The notes under the pieces: model-generated
Told to the model about the DNA's origin: nothing
Seen by the model: the letters and a program-made list of their open reading frames with translations, nothing else
Database searches by the model: none
Part shown: positions 35,957-45,644 of the stretch, one piece after another
Numbering within the stretch: position 1 is the stretch's first letter
Layout: each line of letters begins with the position of its first letter
Translations under genes and position numbers: made by a program
Source of the DNA: Streptomyces sp. MST-110588
GTDB lineage: Bacteria; Actinomycetota; Actinomycetes; Streptomycetales; Streptomycetaceae
Length of the DNA stretch: 64,000 bases
Direction of reading: 5' to 3'
Assembly (NCBI RefSeq): GCF_022695595.1
Contig: NZ_CP074380.1
Span: 5,258,001 to 5,322,000, forward strand

Positions 35957-37117
35957 TCAGCCCGTGACCCCCAGCTCCCGGGCGATCAGCATGCGCTGGA
36001 CCTCGCTGGTCCCCTCGCCGATCTCCAGGATCTTGGAGTCGCGCCACATACGGGCGACCGGGTACTCGTTCATGAACCCGTACCCGCCGTGTATCTGCGT
36101 GGCCTCCCGGGCATTGGTGACCGCGATCTCGGAGGAGTACAGCTTGGCGAGCGCGGCCTCCTTCTTGAAGGACTCGCCGTGCAGCATCCGGGAAGCGGCG
36201 TCGCGCCACGCCAGGCGCGCGGTGTGGGCGCGCATCTCCATGTCCGCGAGCTTGAACTGGATGGCCTGGTTGGAGCCGATCGGCTTGCCGAAGGCGTGGC
36301 GGGTGCGCGCGTAGGTGACCGACTCGTCCACACAGCCCTGCGCCAGGCCGGTGGCCAGGGCCGAGATGGCGATCCGCCCCTCGTCGAGGATGCGCAGGAA
36401 CTGGGCGTACCCGCGGCCCTGCTTCCCCAGGAGGTTGGCGGCCGGGACGCGTACGTCGGAGAAGGAGAGCTCACGGGTGTCCGAGGCGTTCCAGCCGACC
36501 TTGGAGTACGGCGCGGCGACGGTGAAGCCCGGGGTGCCGGACGGCACGATGATCGCGGAGATCTCCGGCCGTCCGTCCTCGCCCCGGCCGGTGACGGCGG
36601 TGACCGTGACCAGCCCGGTGATGTCCGTACCGGAGTTGGTGATGAAGCACTTGCTGCCGTTGATCACCCAGGAGTCGCCGTCGCGTACGGCCGTGGTGCG
36701 GGTGCCGCCCGCGTCCGACCCGCCGTCCGGCTCGGTCAGGCCGAAGGCGCCCAGCATCTCGCCGGCGCACATCCGCGGCAGCCACTCGCGCTTCTGCTCC
36801 TCCGTACCGAAGTGGTAGATCGGCATGGCGCCGAGCGAGACCCCGGCCTCCAGCGTGATCGCCACGGAGGAGTCGACCCGGGCCAGTTCCTCCAGGGCGA
36901 CGCCCAGCGCCAGGTAGTCACCGCCCATGCCGCCGTACTCCTCGGGGAAGGGCAGGCCGAACAGGCCCATACGGCCCATTTCGCGCACGATCTCGTACGG
37001 GAAGGCGTGCTGCTCGTAGAACTCGCCGATCTTCGGCGCCACGACGTCGTGCGCGAACGCCTCGACCGTACGGCGCAGTTCTTCGAGTTCGGGGGAGAGC
37101 CGGTGGTCCAGGGGCAT
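35957..37117 (-). CDS. Acyl-CoA dehydrogenase (isovaleryl/branched-chain type by context)
   Basis: 386 aa, FAD flavoenzyme that introduces a double bond at C2-C3 of an acyl-CoA and passes electrons to ETF. Signatures: GAFGLTEPDGGSDAGG and QIHGGYGFMNEYPVARMWRD, with EGTSEVQ near the end supplying the catalytic Glu of the short/medium-chain type. ATG 37117 has AAGGAG upstream and lies 5 nt after HMG-CoA lyase. Last gene of a four-gene operon whose members match leucine/isovalerate breakdown, so isovaleryl-CoA is the likely substrate. The AcdH name used in S. coelicolor would apply by synteny. Confidence 0.9.
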   Translation of the reverse strand: MPLDHRLSPELEELRRTVEAFAHDVVAPKIGEFYEQHAFPYEIVREMGRMGLFGLPFPEEYGGMGGDYLALGVALEELARVDSSVAITLEAGVSLGAMPIYHFGTEEQKREWLPRMCAGEMLGAFGLTEPDGGSDAGGTRTTAVRDGDSWVINGSKCFITNSGTDITGLVTVTAVTGRGEDGRPEISAIIVPSGTPGFTVAAPYSKVGWNASDTRELSFSDVRVPAANLLGKQGRGYAQFLRILDEGRIAISALATGLAQGCVDESVTYARTRHAFGKPIGSNQAIQFKLADMEMRAHTARLAWRDAASRMLHGESFKKEAALAKLYSSEIAVTNAREATQIHGGYGFMNEYPVARMWRDSKILEIGEGTSEVQRMLIARELGVTG

Positions 37118-37122
37118 CGGGA

Positions 37123-38115
37123 TCACTCCTTGTGGGAGAGGGCGCGGACGGTGCGGGAGGGGCTCGGCCGGCCCAGACGTTCGGCCATCCACACGCTTGT
37201 GGCGATCAGACGGCCCAGGTCGACCCCGGTCTCGATGCCGAGGCCGTGCAGCATCCAGACGAGGTCTTCGGTGGCGAGGTTGCCGGTGGCGCTCTTGGCG
37301 TACGGGCAGCCGCCCAGACCGCCCGCCGAGGCGTCGACGGTGGTGACGCCGTGCTGGAGGGCGGCCAGGGTGTTGGACAGCGCCTGTCCGTACGTGTCGT
37401 GGAAGTGCACGCCGATGCGCGGGGTGGCCACCCCCGCCTCGTTCAGCGCGGACAGCAGGGACCGGACGTGGCCGGGCGTGGCGACGCCGATGGTGTCGCC
37501 CAGGCTCAGCTCGTCACAGCCCAGGTCGAGCAGGGCACGGCAGACCCGTACGACCCGGTCGACGGGAACCGGGCCTTCCCAGGGGTCGCCGAAGCACATG
37601 GACAGATAGCCGCGGACGTGGACCCCGGCGTCCTTGGCGCGGGCCACGACGGGCTCGAACATGGCCAGCGACTCGTCCACCGTACGGTTGAGGTTCGCCT
37701 TGGCGAAGGACTCCGTGGCGCTGCCGAAGACGGCGATCCGGCGGGCACCGAGCGACAGTGCGCGGTCCAGACCCCGCTCGTTGGGGACGAGGACGGGGAG
37801 GTGGACGCCACCGGAGGCGCGGTGGGCGCCGGGCGCGTGTACGTCGGGCGCGGCGCGTTCGGCGAGGTCGGCGAGCTGGGGGAACAGTGCCTCGGCGTCC
37901 GCCAGTTGGGGCACCCACTTGGGGTGGACGAAGCTGGTGGCCTCGATGGTCGTCAGGCCCGCGTCGGCCAGCCGGCGGATGAACTCCGCCTTGACCTCGG
38001 TGGGGACGACGCCCTTCTCGTTCTGCAGACCATCGCGGGCGCCGACCTCATGGATGCGGACCCGGGGCGGCAGGCCCTCGGCCGGTACGGCCATCGGAAG
38101 TCCGGGCGCGGTCAT
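37123..38115 (-). CDS. Hydroxymethylglutaryl-CoA lyase
   Basis: 330 aa. Cleaves HMG-CoA to acetoacetate and acetyl-CoA, the last step of leucine catabolism. DRE-TIM-type barrel with the start [11 protein letters not shown], metal-binding HFHDTYGQ and the diagnostic [14 protein letters not shown] loop carrying the catalytic Cys. ATG overlaps the carboxylase stop (ATGA), so expression is coupled. Confidence 0.94.
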   Translation of the reverse strand: MTAPGLPMAVPAEGLPPRVRIHEVGARDGLQNEKGVVPTEVKAEFIRRLADAGLTTIEATSFVHPKWVPQLADAEALFPQLADLAERAAPDVHAPGAHRASGGVHLPVLVPNERGLDRALSLGARRIAVFGSATESFAKANLNRTVDESLAMFEPVVARAKDAGVHVRGYLSMCFGDPWEGPVPVDRVVRVCRALLDLGCDELSLGDTIGVATPGHVRSLLSALNEAGVATPRIGVHFHDTYGQALSNTLAALQHGVTTVDASAGGLGGCPYAKSATGNLATEDLVWMLHGLGIETGVDLGRLIATSVWMAERLGRPSPSRTVRALSHKE

Positions 38116-40409
38116 GAGTCCCCCTTTCCGGCTCCGCCGGCAGCCGGGCCTTCGGGACGGTCTTGGTGACCGCCTTCAGGACTGCCGCCGGGACCGCCTT
38201 CAGGACTGCCGTCGGAACCGCCTTCGAGACCGCTCTCGTACGGCGTGACGACCGCCAGCACCTGGTCCATGGCGACCGTGCTGCCGGGTGTCACGTCCAG
38301 TTCGGTCACCACGCCCGCGTGCGGCGCGCAGACCACGTGTTCCATCTTCATCGCCTCCACGACCAGCAGCCCCTGACCGGCCGCCACCTCGTCCCCCACG
38401 GCCGCCTTGACGACGGTGACCGTGCCGGGCATCGGCGCGGTGAGCGCGTCCACGCCGTGCCCGCCGGCCGCGCCGCGCAGCGTCGCCGCCACCGGATCGT
38501 GGTCCTGGACGCACCAGGTCCCGCCGTCCCGGCCGAGCCAGGTGTCCGTCGCGGACGCCGGCCCGGAGCGGGCGACGGCGGTGAAGGCGTGGGTCATGCC
38601 GTCCCAGGTGAGGACCGTCCGGTCCGTGTCCGGGCGGTCGCCGCCGGCCACCAGGGCGGCGCGGACGGGCTCACCGTCGCCGACCCGGACCTCGTAGGCG
38701 CTGCCGGCCCCGGCCCCCGGCCGGCTTCCGCCGGCCGCGTCCCGTACGCGGACGGTCACCGGATCGTGGCCGGGTACCCGCAGGTGGTGCACCGTCCACG
38801 CGGTCTCGCCGCCCAGCCGCCACCCGCTCCGCACGGAGAACGGGTCGGTCCAGCCCTCCTCCGCTGCCGCCGCACCACGGCCCGGTTCCAGGGCCGCCTG
38901 CCGCAGCAGCGCGGCGGCCCCGTACACCTCGTCGGGCACCCCCGCCCGTACGAGCGTGTGCGCGTCGCGGTCGATCAGACCGGTGTCCAGATCACCCGAT
39001 ACGACGTCCGGATGGGCCAGCAGCGCGCGCAGGAAGCCGGTGTTGGTGTCCACACCCAGGACGGTCGTGGCGCCCAGGGCGGCCCGCAGCCGGCGCAGAG
39101 CGGCCGGCCGGTCCGGTCCGTACGCGATGACCTTGGCGAGCATCGGGTCGTAGGAGGTGCCGACCTCGGTGCCTTCGAGCAGGCCGGAGTCGACCCGTAT
39201 GCCGTCGCCGGCCGGTTCGCGCAGGGCCAGGACGGTGCCGGCGGAGGGCAGGAAGTCCACGTGCCCGTCCGCCGCCCGTGCGGTCTCCGCGCAGATCCGG
39301 GCCTCGATCGCATGGCCGGTGAGGGTGATGTCCTGCTGCGTGTGGGCCAGCGGCTCGCCCGCGGCGACGCGCAACTGCCACTCGACCAGGTCCAGGCCGG
39401 TGACCAGTTCCGTGACCGGGTGTTCGACCTGGAGGCGGGTGTTCATCTCCATGAAGTAGAAGGGCAGACAGCCTTCTTGGGCTTCTTGGGCTTCTTGCGC
39501 TTCTCGGCTTCCTGCGGTCCTCGGGCCGCTGCCCGGGAGACCGCTGCCCGGGAGACCGCCGCCCGGCACGATGAACTCCACCGTTCCGGCGCCCCGGTAG
39601 CCGCAGGAGCGGGCCGCCTGGACGGCCGCCGCCCCCATGGCGGCGCGGGTGGCCTCGTCCAGGAGGACCGACGGTGCCTCCTCGATGACCTTCTGGTGGC
39701 GCCGCTGGAGGGAGCACTCGCGCTCCCCGAGGTGGAGGACGTTGCCGTGGCCGTCGGCCAGGATCTGGATCTCGATGTGCCGTGGCCGGTCGATCCAGCG
39801 CTCCACCAGGAGGGTGTCGTCGCCGAAGGAGCCGCGAGCCTCACGGCGGGCGGCGGCGATCTCCTCGCCGAGCCGCGCTGCCTCCCGTACGAGCCGCATG
39901 CCCTTGCCGCCACCGCCCGCGGACGGCTTGAGCAGCACCGGCATACCGATCTCGCGTGCCGCGTCGGCCAGTTGGTCATCGCTCAGCCCGCTCCCCGAGG
40001 AGCCGGGCACGACCGGTACGCCCGCCGCCTGCACCGTCTCCTTGGCGCGGATCTTGTCGCCCATGAGGTCGATGGCGTCGGACGGGGGACCTATGAAGAC
40101 GAGCCCCGCGTCCGTACAGGCCCGCGCGAAGACGGCGTTCTCGGCGAGGAAGCCGTACCCGGGGTGGACGGCCTGGGCGCCGGTGCGGGCGGCGGCCTCC
40201 AGGAGGCGGTCGACGGACAGATAGCTCTCGGCGGCGGGTGCCGGACCGATCCGTACGGCCGTGTCCGCCTCGCGGACGTGCCGGGCGTCGGCGTCCGCGT
40301 CGCTGAAGACGGCGACGGAGCGGATGCCCAGCGCGCGCAGCGTACGGATGACGCGGACGGCGATCTCGCCCCGGTTGGCGACCAGAACGGTGTCGAACAT
40401 GGTGGACAT
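38112..40409 (-). CDS. Acyl-CoA carboxylase alpha subunit (biotin carboxylase + biotin carrier)
   Basis: 765 aa. Biotin carboxylase domain ([23 protein letters not shown]-grasp loop [26 protein letters not shown]), a middle linker domain, and a C-terminal biotinyl domain with the biotinylation site [11 protein letters not shown]. With the adjacent beta subunit it forms an acyl-CoA carboxylase, most likely 3-methylcrotonyl-CoA carboxylase given the HMG-CoA lyase and dehydrogenase. A Gly/Pro/Glu-Ala-Gln repeat of about 25 residues is inserted in the carboxylase domain, and a Gly/Ser-rich repeat forms the C-terminal tail. ATG 40409 has GAGAGG 9 nt upstream. Confidence 0.93.
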   Translation of the reverse strand: MSTMFDTVLVANRGEIAVRVIRTLRALGIRSVAVFSDADADARHVREADTAVRIGPAPAAESYLSVDRLLEAAARTGAQAVHPGYGFLAENAVFARACTDAGLVFIGPPSDAIDLMGDKIRAKETVQAAGVPVVPGSSGSGLSDDQLADAAREIGMPVLLKPSAGGGGKGMRLVREAARLGEEIAAARREARGSFGDDTLLVERWIDRPRHIEIQILADGHGNVLHLGERECSLQRRHQKVIEEAPSVLLDEATRAAMGAAAVQAARSCGYRGAGTVEFIVPGGGLPGSGLPGSGPRTAGSREAQEAQEAQEGCLPFYFMEMNTRLQVEHPVTELVTGLDLVEWQLRVAAGEPLAHTQQDITLTGHAIEARICAETARAADGHVDFLPSAGTVLALREPAGDGIRVDSGLLEGTEVGTSYDPMLAKVIAYGPDRPAALRRLRAALGATTVLGVDTNTGFLRALLAHPDVVSGDLDTGLIDRDAHTLVRAGVPDEVYGAAALLRQAALEPGRGAAAAEEGWTDPFSVRSGWRLGGETAWTVHHLRVPGHDPVTVRVRDAAGGSRPGAGAGSAYEVRVGDGEPVRAALVAGGDRPDTDRTVLTWDGMTHAFTAVARSGPASATDTWLGRDGGTWCVQDHDPVAATLRGAAGGHGVDALTAPMPGTVTVVKAAVGDEVAAGQGLLVVEAMKMEHVVCAPHAGVVTELDVTPGSTVAMDQVLAVVTPYESGLEGGSDGSPEGGPGGSPEGGHQDRPEGPAAGGAGKGDS

Positions 40410-40423
40410 CGTGGGCATCCCTC

Positions 40424-42055
40424 TCACATCCGGAAGACGCCGTAGCCGGGCGCGGTGGCGTCCCGTTGGGGAAGCGGCGCGTTGGCGCAGGCCGTCAGGG
40501 CCAGACCGAGCACCTGACGGGTCTCCAGCGGGTCGATGACCCCGTCGTCCCACAGCCGCGCGGTCGCGTAATAGGCGTTGCCCTGGGTCTCGTACTGCTC
40601 GCGGATCGGGGCCTTGAAGGCGTCCTCCTCCTCGACGCTCCACTCCTCGCCGCGCGCCTGGAGCTGGTCGCGCTTGACGGTCGCAAGGACGGAGGCGGCC
40701 TGCTCGCCGCCCATGACCGAGATCTTGGCGTTGGGCCACATCCACAGGAAGCGGGGGGAGTAGGCCCGGCCGCACATCGAGTAGTTGCCGGCGCCGTACG
40801 AGCCACCGATGACGACCGTCAGCTTGGGAACCCTCGTACAGGCCACGGCCGTGACCATCTTCGCGCCGTGCTTGGCGATGCCGCCCGCCTCGTAGTCGCG
40901 CCCGACCATGAAGCCGGAGATGTTCTGGAGGAAGAGCAGCGGGATGCCGCGCTGGTCGCACAGCTCGATGAAGTGAGCGCCCTTCTGGGCGGACTCGGAG
41001 AACAGGATGCCGTTGTTGGCGACGATGCCGACCGGATGGCCGTGCAGATGCGCGAAGCCGGTCACCAGCGTCGTGCCGTACTCGGCCTTGAACTCCGCGA
41101 AGCGCGAGCCGTCCACGATCCGGGCGATGACCTCGCGGACGTCGTAGGGGGTGCGGGAGTCGGCGGGCACCGCTCCGTACAGACCCGCCGGGTCGGCCTT
41201 CGGCTCCTCCACGGGCCGTACGGACCAGGGGAGCGGGGCGCGGTCGCCGAGCGTCCCGACGATGGTGCGCACGATCCGCAGCGCGTGGGCGTCGTCCTCG
41301 GCGAGGTGGTCGGTGACGCCGGAGGTACGGGAGTGGACCTCGCCGCCGCCCAGCTCCTCGGCCGTGACGACCTCGCCGGTGGCGGCCTTCACCAGCGGCG
41401 GGCCGCCCAGGAAGATCGTGCCCTGCTCGCGGACGATCACCGCCTCGTCGCTCATGGCCGGTACGTACGCGCCGCCGGCCGTACAGGACCCGAGCACCGC
41501 CGCTATCTGGGGGATGCCGGCCCCCGACATACGGGCCTGGTTGTAGAAGATCCGCCCGAAGTGCTCCCGGTCGGGGAAGACCTCGTCCTGCATGGGCAGG
41601 AAGGCGCCGCCGGAGTCGACGAGATACAGGCACGGGAGGCGGTTCTCCAGTGCGATCTCCTGGGCCCGCAGATGCTTCTTGACCGTCATCGGGTAGTACG
41701 TGCCGCCCTTGACCGTGGCGTCGTTGGCCACGATCACCACCTCGCGACCGCTGACCCGCCCGATGCCCGCGATCACCCCGGCGGCGGGCGCGGCCCCTCC
41801 GTACATGCCGTCCGCCGCCAGCGGTGCCAGCTCCAGGAAGGGCGAGCCCGGGTCCAGCAGGGCGTCCACCCGGTCGCGCGGCAGCAGCTTGCCGCGCGCG
41901 GTGTGCCGGGCCCTGGCCTTCTCGCCGCCGCCCAGCCGCGCCGTCGCCAGCTTCTCGCGCAGGCGCGCCGCCAGTTCGCGGTGCGCGGCCTCGTTGGCGC
42001 GCCAGGAGTCGGACGCCGGATCGGCGGAGCTCTCCAGCACCGGTGCCTGCTCCAT
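40424..42055 (-). CDS. Acyl-CoA carboxylase beta subunit (carboxyltransferase)
   Basis: 543 aa. Crotonase-fold carboxyltransferase with the paired oxyanion-hole regions ([12 protein letters not shown] ... [13 protein letters not shown] and [20 protein letters not shown] ... [18 protein letters not shown]). The MCC-type features [19 protein letters not shown] and [20 protein letters not shown] favour 3-methylcrotonyl-CoA as substrate. ATG 42055 opens the operon beta - alpha - HMG-CoA lyase - acyl-CoA dehydrogenase. An operator-like inverted repeat lies about 100 nt upstream, shared with the divergent TetR gene. Confidence 0.93.
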   Translation of the reverse strand: MEQAPVLESSADPASDSWRANEAAHRELAARLREKLATARLGGGEKARARHTARGKLLPRDRVDALLDPGSPFLELAPLAADGMYGGAAPAAGVIAGIGRVSGREVVIVANDATVKGGTYYPMTVKKHLRAQEIALENRLPCLYLVDSGGAFLPMQDEVFPDREHFGRIFYNQARMSGAGIPQIAAVLGSCTAGGAYVPAMSDEAVIVREQGTIFLGGPPLVKAATGEVVTAEELGGGEVHSRTSGVTDHLAEDDAHALRIVRTIVGTLGDRAPLPWSVRPVEEPKADPAGLYGAVPADSRTPYDVREVIARIVDGSRFAEFKAEYGTTLVTGFAHLHGHPVGIVANNGILFSESAQKGAHFIELCDQRGIPLLFLQNISGFMVGRDYEAGGIAKHGAKMVTAVACTRVPKLTVVIGGSYGAGNYSMCGRAYSPRFLWMWPNAKISVMGGEQAASVLATVKRDQLQARGEEWSVEEEDAFKAPIREQYETQGNAYYATARLWDDGVIDPLETRQVLGLALTACANAPLPQRDATAPGYGVFRM

Positions 42056-42152
42056 CGCAGGGAACCCCCTCGCTCGGTCCCGGGTCCGGTTGTGGGCCCG
42101 GTCCTGGTTCCGGCCCCGGTGCCGTTCTCGTCCCCGGTCAACGTTGTTAATA

Positions 42153-42184
42153 GTCGTTAACCCCATTTCCCACAGGTTAACGAC
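42153..42184. promoter_or_regulatory. Inverted-repeat operator between TetR gene and carboxylase operon
   Basis: GTCGTTAACC (42153-42162) is perfectly inverted at 42175-42184 across 12 nt. Each arm contains GTTAAC, and weaker copies (CGTTGTTAA at 42142, CACTAACG at 42185) flank it. The right arm ends 29 nt before the TetR start. Likely binding site of that TetR regulator. Confidence 0.75.
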
Positions 42185-42213
42185 CACTAACGCGGCTGTC
42201 TACAATTGTTCCC

Positions 42214-42819
42214 ATGAGTACCCAGGCCCCCGCCTCCACCAGCCGCCGTGAGCAGATCCTCAAGGAGGCCGCCCGTCTCTTCGCCGAGCGGGGCTTCCAC
42301 GGGGTCGGCGTGGACGAGATAGGCGCGGCCGTCGGCATCTCCGGGCCCGGCCTCTACCGCCATTTCGCGGGCAAGGACGCCATGCTCGCCGAACTGCTCG
42401 TGGGGATCAGCGAGCGCCTGCTGGAGGGCGGCCGGATCCGGGTGGCGGCCGGCGGCGAGAACCCCGAGGACCCCGAGGCCGTACTGGACGCCCTGATCGA
42501 GGGGCACATCGACTTCGCGCTGGACGACCGCCCGCTGATCACCGTCCACGACCGCGAGCTGGACCGGCTGCGCGAGGCCGACCGCAAGCGGGTGCGGCGC
42601 CTCCAGCGGGAGTACGTGGAGCTGTGGGTCACCGTCGTCCGCCAGGTCCACCCCGAGTGTGCCGAAGCCCAGGTCCGCGCCTGTGTGCACGCCGTCTTCG
42701 GGCTGCTGAACTCCACCCCGCACCTCAGCCGTCCGGGCGCGCTTCCGGGGCGTACGGAGATGGCGCAGTTGCTGCACCGGCTGGCGCGGGGGGCGTTCGG
42801 GGCGGTGTCGGCGGTCTGA
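42214..42819 (+). CDS. TetR-family repressor of the acyl-CoA catabolic operon
   Basis: 201 aa. N-terminal helix-turn-helix (ILKEAARLFAERGFHGVGVD, GISGPGLYRHFAGKDAML) followed by an all-helical ligand domain of the type seen in acyl-CoA responsive regulators. Divergent from the carboxylase beta gene, with a strong inverted repeat between, so autoregulation and control of the operon by an acyl-CoA intermediate are likely (inference). Confidence 0.9.
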   Translation: MSTQAPASTSRREQILKEAARLFAERGFHGVGVDEIGAAVGISGPGLYRHFAGKDAMLAELLVGISERLLEGGRIRVAAGGENPEDPEAVLDALIEGHIDFALDDRPLITVHDRELDRLREADRKRVRRLQREYVELWVTVVRQVHPECAEAQVRACVHAVFGLLNSTPHLSRPGALPGRTEMAQLLHRLARGAFGAVSAV

Positions 42820-42952
42820 GGGGCCGGGGCGGCTTGAGCGGTATCTTCCGTGGCCTGTTCCGTGGCTTGTTCCGCGGCCTGTTCCGTCTCCCGGTTCTTC
42901 TTCGCATTCGAACAGTTCTGGACAGCGCCCATGACCGGCCGGTAGCTTCGCG

Positions 42953-42968
42953 CTGAGCAAGCGCTTAG
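42953..42968. promoter_or_regulatory. Imperfect palindrome upstream of second acyl-CoA dehydrogenase
   Basis: CTGAGCAAGCGCTTAG, with core AAGCGCTT, lies 39-54 nt upstream of the start. It could be a TetR-type operator or part of the promoter; it does not resemble the GTTAAC operator of the carboxylase operon. Confidence 0.35.
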
Positions 42969-43006
42969 TCGGGCTTTCGGCTGGAGTCGAACACGGAGGG
43001 CGGCAC

Positions 43007-44164
43007 ATGCGACGTACGGTGTTCAACGAGGACCACGAGGCGTTCCGGGCGGCCATCCGCGACTTCATCGCCGCCGAGGTCGTCCCGTACTACGACGAGT
43101 GGATGGCGGCCGGCCAGGCGCCCCGCGACTTCTACAAGAAGCTCGGCGAGCTGGGCGTCTTCGGCATCGAGGTCCCCGAGGAATACGGCGGCGCGGGTCA
43201 GCACAGCTTCAAGTTCAACGCAGTGATCACCGAAGAGTGCGCCCGGGCCGGTGTCAGCTTCGGCGGCTCCAGCGTGCACACCGCGCTCTGCCTCCCGTAC
43301 TTCCTGAAGTACGCCGACGAGGAGCAGAAGCGGCGCTGGCTGCCCCCCTTCGTCTCCGGCGACATGATGACGGCCATCGCGATGACCGAGCCCGGCACCG
43401 GCTCGGACCTGGCCGGCATGAAGACCACCGCCAGGCTCTCCGAGGACGGCACGCACTACGTCCTCAACGGCGCCAAGACCTTCATCACCGGCGGCGTCCT
43501 GGCCGACCGCGTCATCGTCTGCGCCCGTACCGCCCCTCCCACCCCCGAGGATCGCCGGGCCGGCATCACCCTCCTGGTCGTGGACACCGCCTCCGAGGGG
43601 TACGCGGTCGGCCGCAAGCTGGAAAAACTCGGCCTGAAGACCTCCGACACCGCCGAACTCTCCTTCACCGACGTCAAGGTGCCGGTCCGGGACCGCCTGG
43701 GCGAGGAGGGCAAGGCGTTCTCCTACCTGGGACAGAACCTCCCGCAGGAGCGCCTGGGCATCGCCTTCGGCGCGTACGCGCAGGCCGCCGCGGCCGTGGA
43801 GTTCGCCAAGAAGTACGTCCAGGAGCGCGAGGTCTTCGGCAAGGCGGTCGCCTCCTTCCAGAACACCAAGTTCGTGCTCGCGGACTGCAAGTCCGAGGTG
43901 GACGCCATGCAGGCGGTCGTGGACCGGGCGCTGGAGGCGCACGACGCGGGCGAACTGACCGCCGCCGACGCCGCGTCCGCCAAACTCTTCACCACCGAAC
44001 GGGCCGCCGTCGTCATTGACAAGTGCCTCCAGTTGCACGGAGGTTACGGCTACATGCAGGAGTACCCGATCTCGCGCCTGTACGCGGACACCCGCGTCAC
44101 CCGTATCTACGGCGGTACGAGTGAGGTCATGCGCTCCATCGTCGCCAAGTCGATGGGGCTGTGA
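43007..44164 (+). CDS. Acyl-CoA dehydrogenase (long-chain/isovaleryl-like active-site type)
   Basis: 385 aa. FAD-binding and substrate signatures AIAMTEPGTGSDLAGM and QLHGGYGYMQEYPISRLYAD. The usual C-terminal catalytic Glu position reads IYGGTSEV, i.e. Gly. A Glu in QNLPQERLGIAFGAY is in the place used by long-chain and isovaleryl-CoA dehydrogenases, so the enzyme should be active with that geometry. The stop overlaps the thioesterase start (GTGA), so the two form a beta-oxidation pair. Confidence 0.9.
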   Translation: MRRTVFNEDHEAFRAAIRDFIAAEVVPYYDEWMAAGQAPRDFYKKLGELGVFGIEVPEEYGGAGQHSFKFNAVITEECARAGVSFGGSSVHTALCLPYFLKYADEEQKRRWLPPFVSGDMMTAIAMTEPGTGSDLAGMKTTARLSEDGTHYVLNGAKTFITGGVLADRVIVCARTAPPTPEDRRAGITLLVVDTASEGYAVGRKLEKLGLKTSDTAELSFTDVKVPVRDRLGEEGKAFSYLGQNLPQERLGIAFGAYAQAAAAVEFAKKYVQEREVFGKAVASFQNTKFVLADCKSEVDAMQAVVDRALEAHDAGELTAADAASAKLFTTERAAVVIDKCLQLHGGYGYMQEYPISRLYADTRVTRIYGGTSEVMRSIVAKSMGL

Positions 44165-45411
44165 ACGGGGGCCAGGGGGGCGGGGGCGGGGGCGGCGCGG
44201 TGGGCGGCGCCGGGAGTCACGGGAGGCCGGCCGGTGCGGCTAACAGCCTCCAGGATCACGAGAATTCGGCAGGCATCCTCGGCCACGGGGACGGGGACGG
44301 GGCCGGGGCCGGGGCCGAGGACGGGGCCATGGAAGGCGCGTCCGACGGCCTTGGCGCGTCCGACGCCCTCGACGCCGCCGATGCCCCTGTTGCCTCTGTC
44401 ACCTCTGTTGCCCCTGTTGCTCTCGGCGCCCCGGATGCCCTCGGCGATCTGCTCGCGCTCCTGGACCTCGAACGCGTCGAAGAGAACATCTTCCGCGGCG
44501 AAAGCCGGGCCTCGATCGTCCCCCGTGTCTTCGGCGGACAGGTCGCCGCCCAGGCCCTGGTCGCGGCCGGGCGTACGGTCCCCGAGGACCGCCCGCCGCA
44601 CTCGCTCCACGCCTACTTCCTGCGCCCCGGCGACCCCGGCGCGCCCCTCGTCTACACCGTCGACCGGGTCCGCGACGGCCGCTCCTTCACCACCCGCCGG
44701 GTTGTCGCCGTCCAGCACGGCCGGCCGGTCTTCCACCTCTCCGCCTCGTTCCACAGGTACGAGGAGGGAACGGCCGAGACAACGGAGGCAACCGGGACAG
44801 GAGGTATGAACGAGACAGGAGAGGCGACCGGGACAGGAGGCGCGACCGGGACGGCGGGGAGGGCGGGCCCAGAACACCAGCAGCCCATGCCGTACGCCCC
44901 GGACCCCCTGACCCTGCCCACCGCCGCGGAATCGCTGCCCCGGTACGCGGACCGCTTCCGCGAGCCGGGCGTGGCCGCGCGCCTGCTGGAGGCACGCGCC
45001 GCCGTGGACCTGCGCTACGTGGACGAGCCGCCCTTCGGCAGCGTGGGCCGGCCGCGCGAACCCCGCTCCCAGGTCTGGTTCCGTACGAACGGCAAACTCG
45101 ACGGCGACGCCGACCACCCGCTGCTGCACATCTGCCTGGTCACCTACGTCTCGGACATGACGCTGCTGGACTCGGTGCTGCTGGCGCACGGGCGCGGCGG
45201 CTGGGTGACCGGCGACGTGGTCGGGGCGAGCTTGGACCACGCGATGTGGTTCCACCGCCCGCTGCGCGCGGACGAGTGGCTGCTGTACGACCAGGAGTCC
45301 CCGATCGCCCGGGGCGGCCGGGGACTGGGCTCGGGTCGCATTTTCACAGCCGACGGACGGCTGGTCGTCTCCGTCGTACAGGAAGGCGTGATCCGTACGC
45401 CGCGAGACTGA
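44161..45411 (+). CDS. TesB-type acyl-CoA thioesterase
   Basis: 416 aa as called; family members are about 290 aa. Double hot-dog fold: RVFGGQVAAQALVAAGRTV and HSLHAYFLRPGDP in the first half, DMTLLDSVLLAHG and SLDHAMWFHRPLRADEWLLY in the second, with catalytic-type Asp, Thr/Ser and Gln positions present. The first 90 residues are a Gly/Ala/Asp low-complexity extension and a second Gly/Thr-rich insert (TEATGTGGMNETGEATGTGG) interrupts the middle. GTG 44161 overlaps the dehydrogenase stop; ATG 44329 is an alternative that removes most of the extension. Confidence 0.87.
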   Translation: MNGGQGGGGGGGAVGGAGSHGRPAGAANSLQDHENSAGILGHGDGDGAGAGAEDGAMEGASDGLGASDALDAADAPVASVTSVAPVALGAPDALGDLLALLDLERVEENIFRGESRASIVPRVFGGQVAAQALVAAGRTVPEDRPPHSLHAYFLRPGDPGAPLVYTVDRVRDGRSFTTRRVVAVQHGRPVFHLSASFHRYEEGTAETTEATGTGGMNETGEATGTGGATGTAGRAGPEHQQPMPYAPDPLTLPTAAESLPRYADRFREPGVAARLLEARAAVDLRYVDEPPFGSVGRPREPRSQVWFRTNGKLDGDADHPLLHICLVTYVSDMTLLDSVLLAHGRGGWVTGDVVGASLDHAMWFHRPLRADEWLLYDQESPIARGGRGLGSGRIFTADGRLVVSVVQEGVIRTPRD

Positions 45412-45443
45412 CCAGGCACTCCCCACCGTGCCCCAGGCTCCGA

Positions 45444-45643
45444 GAGCACCGCTCACGCCCCGGAGCACCGCTCTCCTCCCGGAGCGGCGCTCTTAATTCG
45501 GATCGCCGCTCTCAACCCGAAGCGGCGCTCACACTCCAGATCACCGCTCGCGAACTGGAGCACTGCTCCCCATCAGAAGCAGCGCTCTCCGCCCAGAGCA
45601 CTGCTCACAACAGGAAGCGCTGCTCTCGCTCCGGAGCGGGCTC
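45444..45643. repeat. Eleven-unit array with an exact 19-bp period
   Basis: Units begin at 45444, 45463, 45482, 45501, 45520, 45539, 45558, 45577, 45596, 45615 and 45634. Each is an 11-bp box RAKCRSYGCTC, mostly GAGC-N3-GCTC, separated by an 8-nt spacer of unrelated sequence. The right half GCTC is invariant in the first ten units; the left half varies (GAGC, AAGC, GATC) without compensating changes. The last unit lacks one base. The array fills the gap between convergent genes and ends next to the stop of the 264-aa gene. Not a CRISPR: boxes and spacers are too short. Confidence 0.9.
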
Positions 45644-45644
45644 C

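Noticed and set aside
45444..45643. CRISPR array
   Set aside because: Repeats of 11 bp and spacers of 8 bp are far too short, and no cas genes are present apart from a distant Cas4-like nuclease.
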